From NCBI RefSeq assembly GCF_016428855.1, contig NZ_JAELTN010000002.1, positions 99,785-163,784 on the forward strand: DNA of 64,000 nucleotides, given 5' to 3'. Made by a program: the position numbers and the translations under genes. Positions 53,601 to 62,031 of this stretch are shown one piece after another. This DNA comes from Pedobacter sp. ASV28 (lineage in GTDB: Bacteria; Bacteroidota; Bacteroidia; Sphingobacteriales; Sphingobacteriaceae). The notes beneath the pieces were generated by a model that was given only the letters and a program-made list of their open reading frames with translations, was not told the DNA's origin and searched no databases. The stretch's first letter is position 1; every line of letters starts with the position of its first letter.

Positions 53601-56600
53601 CGCATCCATTTATTATCCAGGGTTCTATCTATATTTCTCTCAGGGTCCTATTCTTCAAGATCAAGTTTACCTTAGAACTTACCTGGCGCATTAATAATGA
53701 TAAGGGGCCTTTGTTGGCACAACAGCCCGTCATAGAACTGCCCGATCCCATTAAAGGTTACTTACCTGCTGCGGCAACCAATATACAGTCTGGAGATGTA
53801 TTTAAGATTAATCATGTAGCCGAAGTTTTTACGGGAGATGGGGTCATTATTCCGCCGCCCCCAAGTGATCCGCGTTGGCGATATAACATGCTAGATGATC
53901 AAACAGGAATAAAAGAGATTACCATACCGTTAGATAGCTATATTGATATTGACTTGCTAAAAGCTGTAAAACCCTCATTTTCAAAATTGGGAGGCGGCAG
54001 CAATCAACTTGCCGAAGGCTATTCCGAGCTTATTCCCCCACAAAAGGGCCTTAGCCCCCAAGTTCGCCACGAGTATGAATTGATCAGCTTGGATATTTAT
54101 TGTTGGGATCCCAATGCAGGCACTTCGGGCACCTGGAAACCCTACCAGATCTATGAGGCGGTAACCGCTATTGTAAAAGAAAATACAGACGAACACGGAG
54201 CTCCGATAATTAATCTCAATAGCCTTAAAACTGGTTATTGGCAGTTCTCGCAGCCAAACCGTTATAATAAAATCCGACTGCTATCGCAAAACATGTTTAG
54301 TTACGCCAATCAATCTACAGATACCTTAAGTGATCTGGATGGGCTTAATTTTAAACGAAAAGACCTTTTCTGTTTTGAGACCATTTCCAAACAACAACTG
54401 ATCAACTGGAAAGATGTGGCCGCACAGACCAACTACCCAGATTTTTCTACTTTTTACCAAGGTGGTTATACTTTTCGGTTATTGGGAGCTAGCGGCGAAG
54501 TGGTAAACAACCCTTCATTTGGAGGAAATAGCTTAACGCTCACTACCTATGGAGGTAAATTGGTCATCTACCCATCCAACCCGGTCACTTTCTTGAAATT
54601 GGCATTAGGGCAAAACGAAAACCGTATTCGAATAGATTTTATAAAGCGCATATACATTACAGAAGTTATAGATACGGGTACTAGTGCCGCCATAGTTGCC
54701 GTACCTCAAGATTATTTTATGCCACCTGTTTTTGCAGGACCAGATCAAGATGGCATTGATATTACGTATAATGACCTTAATAATGCGATAGGCCGCATTG
54801 AAATCAACTTTGAGCCTGAAACCAATTTATCGTTTGAAGGTAACCTAACCATAGGGGGGCATTTTAAACTTGCCGATGAATATGCGGTCACGCCAGTTTT
54901 CCCACAAGGACATGACCAGGAAAAAGACAAGGCGCTAGTATACTTGTCACTATTTGATCGAGCTTTTACAGCAACAGAAGTTGTTACTAAAGGCTACCAA
55001 GATACTACGGGCGCAGTGGCTAATTGGTTGTTGAGCGCTACCACTGCCAATGTAGGCAATTTAACCGCTATACCATTGGGGAGTCCAGATTTAAGGCCCG
55101 GTTTTTTTAAGGAGAATATAACAGGACAACAAACGTTGGGACGGGTTTATGCCTTCAATTCTAGGGAAGACGCCCTACTTATACCCTACCAGCCTGTATT
55201 AAAAATAGAGGAAGCAGATTTTGCCGTAGAAACCATGGTAGTTTTTAACCCTTTCAATACAGGCATTTCCACCTTGTTCAGCAAAGTGGCAGAAGACCCT
55301 TTAACGGGGGATAAAAAGGGCTATGCACTGCATCTGCTACAAGAGGATACGGTACACAGTTATACCGATTATAGTGCAGCCGGACAACAACCAAGTTGTG
55401 CCTTTTATTTCACCTGCTATAGCGGACAATCTCGGGCAGGTTTTAAAATAAGCGAATACTTGAGCTTAGACTGTAGCACCGGCTATGTTTCTGATTCACA
55501 ATTTAAGCACTTGTTTATTGTTGTGGATAGAACCCATGATACCCTGGAAATATTTATAGATAAAATTAAGAAATTGAGCGTAGCCATACCAGAACAGCTA
55601 AAGTTAACGGCTCCTGTACCGAAACACACTACGCTCCATCAGCTTTCTTACCTTACTGAAGAAATACACCGCAGGCAAAACGAGAATGAGCTTACAGAGG
55701 AAAAACTGTTTGACGAGATTACGCTGATGGGAGATGGCTTGAATAAGACCATACAGCCGGTGTGGCGTCCTAATACCATTTATGCCCTATCTCTTAAAAC
55801 CAGGGACCTGGTGGTAGAAAATGGCCAAACTAGAAATGCTACCCAACATACGCAGACATTTGGGTTTAAAACAGCTGGCCCAATTGGACACTTCCATCAA
55901 CAAAGCGTGGTTTATGATGACTTGTTGGCACAAGATCGTGCCGATGAGTTTAAGTTGAGCAATTTGAAAAACTATATCGATTATGAACGTTCTTTTCCTG
56001 ACGCACAGAGCCGTTATGATTTAAGTAAGCCTGTTTTTTACCACCATCCAAAGATCAGGCTGTTGTTCACCAAACCCTATATCTATGCCATGTTCGAAGA
56101 TTTTGACAGCTACCAAGGCTTGGCAGCAGTGAAAAGTAGTCTAGAACTCATGGTAGTAGATGTTTTTGGAGGATCGGAAAGCCCCGCCTTGGTATGGGAG
56201 CAATTGCCCGACCGAACGATTACCATTGACAATTATAGGAGTTTACCTCCCGACCAACAGGTCATCTTTTTAATGAATCTGGCTGCCAGTTCAGATAGCT
56301 GTAATACCAATCCACTGGTCATGAAAAAGCGGACCAAGCAAGGGGGGTACCAGTTAGATGATCTATTTCCGAACAAAGTTTATACCGCCATATTTAGTGC
56401 TAAATATCAGCCGGTTGGCGAAGCAGAAAAGAGCAGTGAGGTACATCGTTTTAATTTCATCAGTTCACGATATGCCAGTTTTCAGGAACAGGCTTCCAGC
56501 TTTATACTCGATAGTACACCAGAAAACGAACGTTATGCCATTTATCCGTTATATACCTCTTTTTCGATAACCGAGATTAACAACAACATCATCCCTTTAC

Positions 56601-57061
56601 TGGATGATAGTCCTACCCATGCAGCCGAGCAGGTAATGCGATATGCAGTAAAGTATGATCGGATCATTTATGGAGGGTTAAAACTTAAAAACCTGGAGCA
56701 TATAGAAACCACGGTATTGCAGCCATTGGTAAATATTGATCCAGATACGGAGGAACAACGTGTATTGGGCCTGATCATTAGAAACCCAGAGCCTTTTAAT
56801 GATCCAAAGTTACCTACAGAGCCAATAGATTTGTTGGCGGACACCCTTACGTTACACATGCCGGAACATACAGCAATTGCTTTCAAGTATATACATGCAA
56901 GAAATACTTCTGCTGTATTGGTCACCAACGCCAGTATGGATTTTCCTACCGGCTTGGCCCAATTGACCTTTAAGTATAAAATGTTTAATGGAGAAAACTA
57001 TACGACTGCTTTTGAACAGTACATCAGTCCCGAATTTAACCTTGAAATTAATACGCCCTAA
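50684..57061 (+). CDS. Giant DUF6603-like protein with a LamG-like domain
   Basis: 2125 residues, no signal peptide or clear membrane helix. Residues 1-330: helical then beta-rich start. About 330-660: repeated amphipathic strands. About 660-1010: DUF6603-like block with alternating hydrophobic strands (FSLPRLKMTGSAGMRLKPSVPAFVVDIGLELPTPIILGATGLGIYGFRGIIGQHYLP, FGAWIDMGGSLSFKPVQIGAFIRVGGYAYIRVWKAKLSMTIVLGLAV). About 1490-1650: concanavalin/LamG-like (FAVETMVVFNPFNTG...LFIVVDRTHDTLEIFIDKIKKL). The rest is beta-rich. DUF6603 assignment is from memory of the family pattern. It could be an extended lipid-contacting or tail-associated structure. Stop to next start: 11 bp. Confidence 0.75.
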   Translation: MPDNLYYPALSRLINVGELPESLSFIQEGIGQVFDNVFYKDFISSTSIDGSSAFYSLAVVSRKKLAFELFGSGISFVLNPDYEDGSISSFPVTLFWEWKILKYFSNFKFETFSFQPDAFFDFAIVILGISKEQVLRLAISTFVTPEEPTISSFGQLVADINLLYSATITIDEEDEDKFEQLTTQVEQLNENVFTTVFTLYLLDANLQVTRQRLDYFFGALIPTDLESYIKDLFIPRLRASLTLSAAIEFPRNILLPLKETPEGLVPDDTLDAEGQLKKTLLKFAEADLDFDTERGLYANTELAGSLIPARVQIGNTGLIIGFTNVKLDFSKTSNIPEADAAGYPTDFVGVYAQEAILGFRNFGTPTQGQTSAEIKAENLFIGTGGVSGMFTLTAGDWLNRDFGGFKARLDVFRLAFKMGSIVSSEIKGQLTLNKLKQNGQDAVINISAQIKDDGNFSITAISEDIPPLNFLDVLEIKVKSLQLGKEDRGYYAEVAGTLSFTFNIPGLGDVLPKDIPINKLRIWDDGKLEFEPGIDNISIAKTFPLEIGPVKMEISNISISGHKGLHQGIERHYLVFAFDGMVNTGRAGINTSGNGIKFYFTIDDDGPFHAFLSIDRLNIDMSIPGNVTKDKAAFLLNGYLTMANPNEQASSSAANIEYGGAVTFSLPRLKMTGSAGMRLKPSVPAFVVDIGLELPTPIILGATGLGIYGFRGIIGQHYLPSKSATTPPLGENATWWQYYKAKSTITHKEGIEIDKFASKSGFSVGAGASIATAFDSGKVFSSKLFLLLGLPDVFLMQGQAGILRSRVGLNDTADPPFSAFISIDSNAFMAGLGVNYNLPDVGGSLNGAIFSLSGTMELAFFFNNASGWYLNLGKDQPENQRIRSRILTLFQGYAYLMISSKGFKAGAGAKFDFNRSYGVAAVAFGAWIDMGGSLSFKPVQIGAFIRVGGYAYIRVWKAKLSMTIVLGLAVDAPHPFIIQGSIYISLRVLFFKIKFTLELTWRINNDKGPLLAQQPVIELPDPIKGYLPAAATNIQSGDVFKINHVAEVFTGDGVIIPPPPSDPRWRYNMLDDQTGIKEITIPLDSYIDIDLLKAVKPSFSKLGGGSNQLAEGYSELIPPQKGLSPQVRHEYELISLDIYCWDPNAGTSGTWKPYQIYEAVTAIVKENTDEHGAPIINLNSLKTGYWQFSQPNRYNKIRLLSQNMFSYANQSTDTLSDLDGLNFKRKDLFCFETISKQQLINWKDVAAQTNYPDFSTFYQGGYTFRLLGASGEVVNNPSFGGNSLTLTTYGGKLVIYPSNPVTFLKLALGQNENRIRIDFIKRIYITEVIDTGTSAAIVAVPQDYFMPPVFAGPDQDGIDITYNDLNNAIGRIEINFEPETNLSFEGNLTIGGHFKLADEYAVTPVFPQGHDQEKDKALVYLSLFDRAFTATEVVTKGYQDTTGAVANWLLSATTANVGNLTAIPLGSPDLRPGFFKENITGQQTLGRVYAFNSREDALLIPYQPVLKIEEADFAVETMVVFNPFNTGISTLFSKVAEDPLTGDKKGYALHLLQEDTVHSYTDYSAAGQQPSCAFYFTCYSGQSRAGFKISEYLSLDCSTGYVSDSQFKHLFIVVDRTHDTLEIFIDKIKKLSVAIPEQLKLTAPVPKHTTLHQLSYLTEEIHRRQNENELTEEKLFDEITLMGDGLNKTIQPVWRPNTIYALSLKTRDLVVENGQTRNATQHTQTFGFKTAGPIGHFHQQSVVYDDLLAQDRADEFKLSNLKNYIDYERSFPDAQSRYDLSKPVFYHHPKIRLLFTKPYIYAMFEDFDSYQGLAAVKSSLELMVVDVFGGSESPALVWEQLPDRTITIDNYRSLPPDQQVIFLMNLAASSDSCNTNPLVMKKRTKQGGYQLDDLFPNKVYTAIFSAKYQPVGEAEKSSEVHRFNFISSRYASFQEQASSFILDSTPENERYAIYPLYTSFSITEINNNIIPLLDDSPTHAAEQVMRYAVKYDRIIYGGLKLKNLEHIETTVLQPLVNIDPDTEEQRVLGLIIRNPEPFNDPKLPTEPIDLLADTLTLHMPEHTAIAFKYIHARNTSAVLVTNASMDFPTGLAQLTFKYKMFNGENYTTAFEQYISPEFNLEINTP

Positions 57062-57072
57062 AACTTTGCGAT

Positions 57073-60000
57073 ATGCCTAATAATAACGCCTTTTGTTCAG
57101 ATTATAGCTATGTAACCAGTTGTTTATTGGCCATTCAAACAGCCACCAAAAATGGAGAGTATGATGATTATCCAGCAGTTATCAATAGTATTAACCGTTT
57201 GGATCAGGATATACTGCGCAAGTTATACCTAAGGGTGATCACTGTTTTAGGGATATTAAATGGAGAAGAAGGTTTCCCCCAAGTACAAATTACCGGAGAT
57301 TATAGTGAGCTTGATTTTGAAGCGCTTGATTTTTGGATAGGATTTTCAACGGCCAATATTTCCGGTGATTTTTTTGAGCAGAACTTTTTAGAACTAGATT
57401 TCTGGACCGGCTTTATGGATAATGGCTACGAAGACTATGTAACTGTATTTCAAACCATTCTTAATATTTTTAAAGAATTCTGCTCACGCAGCAGCGAATT
57501 AGGTGACTACGAAAAGGCCTTAATAGATGCTTCTCTCCTTTCTTTTTTAGATGCTTTTAATGCCCTAAAAGCATTGCTCGGCCAATTGGGACTAAATCCC
57601 TGTGGAAGTTCGGACCTTAACATCTTTAATAATACTGCGGGTGTATTTTTACAAGTTGCCGGTGCCGATGGTTCCAATGGTATTGCTGAAGGCTTTCATT
57701 TGCGGTGGAGCTTTACGGGTGAATTAGCTGAAAATCATTTGCCAAAGGGCGATTACTTTAGTAGTGTCAACAATCACAACGGATTTAACCAACCTAACGA
57801 CTTTGTCCATATTTATCGGACTCCTTATCAAAACCTGGCCATTGTAGAATTGGATTTGGAAGAAAGCCGACCAGTGGTCAATTCCCAACAGCAATATTGG
57901 ACGTATAGCATTAACCAAGTGGTAAATAATACAGTTATTAGCAATCAGGTACGTGTTTACTTTACCAATAAAACTAAATATTACAGTTTAGCTGGCAATA
58001 TTAACCCAAACTATAACAGCTTTGGATTTTTAAATGCTTATGACGATATCATTGAGATCTCGGTGCTCAACAAAACCTTCTTCCATTTCGATTTAGCATT
58101 TACCCGTCAAACTTCGGCCACTCCATCTTATGTGAAAATTGAAGCCCTTAGTTTTGCAGACAGCTCAGAACAACGCATTAAGCAAACTACGGTTATGGAT
58201 CACGCTGAGGCTACTGCGAATGTTGTAGGAGACAGTTTAAGTATTGTTCGCTATAAGAAGCCGATAACGGTAAGTTTAGCAAAAATTAGCTTCGAAACTT
58301 ATCACGATTTTCAGCTTACCCGTTCATTGGCCAATTGGTCTGCCGTAGGCACCGGCTTCGCCATAAGTTTAAATGAAAGTGAAGTAAGTGCAAGACTCGA
58401 AAGCCCGGCTTATCCCATAGATAATCTTTGGCCTCAATATAATGAGGGTACCAAGGTGAGGGCCAGTAACTATATAGACAAATGGTTTACCGATGGACAG
58501 GACCTTGTAGATCAATCTATCCAGCAATTGGTAGCACTGTATCTGCAGAAGAGCGAAACTGACCCTAGGGCACTTTATGATATTTATCCCGACGAAGACC
58601 CGACCCAGGAACCGCAAAAAATAAGTTTGCTAGACGTGATCCAACTGCAGGCTTTAGATTATCATATAGCCAGGATGACCGGTTTAGGCCATATTGACAC
58701 CCCGAGTGGGGTAAGTGCCCAACAAAAATTCGTATACAGGTTATCTTACCAAAATAGGAAGAGCATGCATTCGCCGGAACAGATAAACTACACTTATCTA
58801 AGTTTGCCTACCTCGAAACAAGATCAGTTATTGCCAGCTATTCCGCAAATGCGTCCTATAAGCTACCGCTTGTCTACTGAAGAAGATTTATCATTTATGT
58901 TTGATGACCAAGGCTACAATAGACGAGAAAATAGTAGGATCATCAATATTGGAAGAACCTTGTTTTATAATGAACGAAGAGATTTCAATTTTTTTGACAC
59001 ATTGGAAGAAGTGGTTAACGAAAACTTTTTTCAACACCCAAAACCGCTTTATTATGGATTAAAATATAGGGCAGAAGGACAAACCAGTTATTTAAAACCC
59101 GAAATTACTTCAACCGAAGCTGAGGTAATGGGCAAGGTGTATTATGCCTACGATAATGATTTTCCCATTGAAGGGCTGCCTGAAGTAAATCCTCTGCCCG
59201 ATGATTCTACCAGCTTATTTGTCCATTTTGAAAAATATACAGGAGCTCATTATTATGCATTATATGGGATAAATTGGTTCTCGAGGGCTTCTGCTATAAG
59301 CAATGAAGTGGCGACTGATGAGACAATCTTTCAATCGAGAAATCTATTGTTTGCACCTACAGATCTTACCGTTCAATATATTCAAAAGGAAGATGAACTG
59401 ATTTTTACTACTGGCCAAGAGCAAACTTGGCTGAGGAAACGTATGGCACAGTTTCCTGATGAAGATACAGCCTTGACCCGCATTACCTTTAACTGGGTGG
59501 ATATTTTAGATATTTCTGGCCTGGAGCAAATTAACGAAGAAACTTTAAGTTCGCTTATACGGGCTAATGTAGCAAAGGTGTTTTTTAAACCAAGACTGCA
59601 ACAAGAAGTTATTGGCGTGATTACCGATATGAGGCCTGTTGAAGGAAATGATAGCCAATTGGTATTGTTTGCAGGAGCTTATCATCTGATTACTGGAGAG
59701 GAGAAAAAACCAAACATTGCCACAGCAGATTTAGAAAGGTTTAATGGAGGAAATTTATCTACTCCAGAAGCACAATTTAAAGTGTTGAATATAGTTAATG
59801 GAAGTAATGGCCTGCCGATTATCACCATAGAGAAATCATTTGTGAGAGACCGAACGGATGATAGGGAAGGCGAGGCGCTATATGGTTCTTATAAAAGCTA
59901 TACCATTCCAAGCATCGGCAGTCGTTTTTCTATGGTAGAAAACCTGTCCAAGGAAGAGAATTGGGAACCCTTGGCAGAAAAAATTGGCCTGATCAGTTTC

Positions 60001-62013
60001 GCTGATGCCATAAATCCGGCAATTGAAACAGATGTAGGTGAAAGTGCCGATACCAAATATTGGATAGGCGGCATTAATGGCCCAGCCCTGATTAAACAAG
60101 TGCTTAATGAAGACCTTATTTTCGATGGTTACTATGAAATCAGTTTTGAAACGGCTTCACTTAGTCCTCATCCACAAATTAACATTCCTTTTGATGATTC
60201 TGATCCCACCAAAAATATGCCTGGCCAATTGCATGAGGCACACATAGAGTGGTACAAGGGAATGGTGAGGTTACCTCTTATAGATGGTGATGAAAAGAAA
60301 TTGCTGCAGGTGGTTGTTTTACAACAAAATAATCCACTTCAATTGTATGTATACGATAGCAGCTTCGATTCGCAACCGATACAATTTTCAACAGACGAAC
60401 AAGATTGGATAAGTGTCAATTATCATCCTGGTTATAAAGCTTATTTCTTTGCCGAACCCGCTCCCGAGTTTAGCTTCAATGCGAGCAACATTATGCCCCA
60501 GACAGATGAAAATGATAAACGAAATTTAGTAGCCATACAGACTCTTAGTACAGAACACCTTTCATATGTTTCGGGTATTTCCATGCCTGCAGTATTATTG
60601 GCCAGGAATATTTACGAACCGGTTCAACCTGAAATTCCAATAGCCCCAGGCCTAAAAGTACGTCCGGATCCAACTAAACAAGCTGCTTTTACTTTCGACG
60701 TGCGCACCCCAAATTCAAGAAGGCCTTTTGGCTTTATGTTTTATCGCACCGCTCATATCAATGTACTTGCTGCACTTTATGCTCCGCAGACCATTGCCCA
60801 TATCATGTTACAATTGGGAGCACTTAGCTCAGATCCACATTTCAATCAGCGATATCTTGATTTGGTAAACCTCCATTTTGAAGATGAAGCTCATTTAGTT
60901 TTTAAGGTTTATGAGGCAGAGCCTGATCCCTATGGCTTTCCTGTACCCGATAAAGAAGGCTTGCTTTTGCCCGAAGATAGCAATCGGCAAAAGTTGGACA
61001 AGTTGGAAACAGCTATTTTAAGTACACTGTTACCATTAACAGAACAACCGCCAATACTTAGATACTTAAAGACCGGGCAACAAACAACAAACGATTTGCC
61101 TGTAATAAGAGATGTAGATGGTAATCTGCTCGATCCAAACGATACACGCTTCAATCCATTTCCAATGGTTCGTACCTACATCAAGCCTGACGATGTTGGC
61201 GGTAGTTATGTACGCATAACGGATTATTTTCTAAATGCCTTTTCAAGAGATTTTTATTTTTATACGAGTGCGGAAATCAATAATCAATTGAATATTGGCC
61301 CGATCAGTAATTTTTTGGGCCCAGTAGAAATTTTATATACCGAAACGGCTTCAGTTCCTGTGATTGATAATTTTTCTTTACAAACTTCTTTTTCAACAAT
61401 TGATGCACCTGTTGTTGTTTTCGAAGTGGCAGCTCTTCCCGAAGTAGAGAGGTTTGAGAGGTTAAGATTATTCAGGACAGATAATAAGTTTTTCGCTGAA
61501 TCCATTTTACAAATGGATCATATATTGGATATGGAGATTGATGATAGTGCCATAGGGTCTTATACTCTTGAGGATGACTTCTCTGATTTGTCCTTCCCTC
61601 CTTTTGGGCAGACAATATACTATCGCATAGCTGCACTAAGGACCATCATCAACGAATATGAACAGTCGGAAGAAGTGCTGTCTCAACCAAGTGTAATGAT
61701 GTCGGTAAATTTAATAGATACCCAAAGTCCGGATGCCCCCGAACTTGGTTATGATGAACTTACCAATGTCTTGTCGTGGCTTCCCACTACCTATAATGGT
61801 ACCTATTACCTATTTAAACAGAATAGTAGCGCAAACTGGGAATCCATCTTTAGCATAATGCCACCAGATACCAACCAGCCCATGTGGTATGAATTGCCCT
61901 GGCCTTTGGACTCTACGGATGAGGATGGCGATAAAATCTATCACCGCTTTAAGGTACAAGTGGAAAACTCTTCCGGAAGAATGAATATTTTAGATAATGA
62001 ATTAACTGTTTAA
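57073..62013 (+). CDS. Giant protein of 1646 residues, unrecognised, beta-rich
   Basis: No signal peptide. Residues 1-190 are helical and contain two copies of an LDFW-type motif (DFEALDFWIGF about 81-91, NFLELDFWTGF about 104-114). From about 190 the protein is beta-rich with FLQVAGADGSNGIAEGFHLRWSFTGEL, later IYRTPYQNLA and large mixed blocks, and ends with a fibronectin-III-like module (PDAPELGYDELTNVLSWLPTTYNGTYYLFKQ). The gene lies between the DUF6603-like and tail-fibre-like genes with gaps of 11 and 18 bp, so the three form one transcription unit and presumably one assembly. No function recognised. Confidence 0.75.
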   Translation: MPNNNAFCSDYSYVTSCLLAIQTATKNGEYDDYPAVINSINRLDQDILRKLYLRVITVLGILNGEEGFPQVQITGDYSELDFEALDFWIGFSTANISGDFFEQNFLELDFWTGFMDNGYEDYVTVFQTILNIFKEFCSRSSELGDYEKALIDASLLSFLDAFNALKALLGQLGLNPCGSSDLNIFNNTAGVFLQVAGADGSNGIAEGFHLRWSFTGELAENHLPKGDYFSSVNNHNGFNQPNDFVHIYRTPYQNLAIVELDLEESRPVVNSQQQYWTYSINQVVNNTVISNQVRVYFTNKTKYYSLAGNINPNYNSFGFLNAYDDIIEISVLNKTFFHFDLAFTRQTSATPSYVKIEALSFADSSEQRIKQTTVMDHAEATANVVGDSLSIVRYKKPITVSLAKISFETYHDFQLTRSLANWSAVGTGFAISLNESEVSARLESPAYPIDNLWPQYNEGTKVRASNYIDKWFTDGQDLVDQSIQQLVALYLQKSETDPRALYDIYPDEDPTQEPQKISLLDVIQLQALDYHIARMTGLGHIDTPSGVSAQQKFVYRLSYQNRKSMHSPEQINYTYLSLPTSKQDQLLPAIPQMRPISYRLSTEEDLSFMFDDQGYNRRENSRIINIGRTLFYNERRDFNFFDTLEEVVNENFFQHPKPLYYGLKYRAEGQTSYLKPEITSTEAEVMGKVYYAYDNDFPIEGLPEVNPLPDDSTSLFVHFEKYTGAHYYALYGINWFSRASAISNEVATDETIFQSRNLLFAPTDLTVQYIQKEDELIFTTGQEQTWLRKRMAQFPDEDTALTRITFNWVDILDISGLEQINEETLSSLIRANVAKVFFKPRLQQEVIGVITDMRPVEGNDSQLVLFAGAYHLITGEEKKPNIATADLERFNGGNLSTPEAQFKVLNIVNGSNGLPIITIEKSFVRDRTDDREGEALYGSYKSYTIPSIGSRFSMVENLSKEENWEPLAEKIGLISFADAINPAIETDVGESADTKYWIGGINGPALIKQVLNEDLIFDGYYEISFETASLSPHPQINIPFDDSDPTKNMPGQLHEAHIEWYKGMVRLPLIDGDEKKLLQVVVLQQNNPLQLYVYDSSFDSQPIQFSTDEQDWISVNYHPGYKAYFFAEPAPEFSFNASNIMPQTDENDKRNLVAIQTLSTEHLSYVSGISMPAVLLARNIYEPVQPEIPIAPGLKVRPDPTKQAAFTFDVRTPNSRRPFGFMFYRTAHINVLAALYAPQTIAHIMLQLGALSSDPHFNQRYLDLVNLHFEDEAHLVFKVYEAEPDPYGFPVPDKEGLLLPEDSNRQKLDKLETAILSTLLPLTEQPPILRYLKTGQQTTNDLPVIRDVDGNLLDPNDTRFNPFPMVRTYIKPDDVGGSYVRITDYFLNAFSRDFYFYTSAEINNQLNIGPISNFLGPVEILYTETASVPVIDNFSLQTSFSTIDAPVVVFEVAALPEVERFERLRLFRTDNKFFAESILQMDHILDMEIDDSAIGSYTLEDDFSDLSFPPFGQTIYYRIAALRTIINEYEQSEEVLSQPSVMMSVNLIDTQSPDAPELGYDELTNVLSWLPTTYNGTYYLFKQNSSANWESIFSIMPPDTNQPMWYELPWPLDSTDEDGDKIYHRFKVQVENSSGRMNILDNELTV

Positions 62014-62031
62014 CCTCTAAATAACAATACC

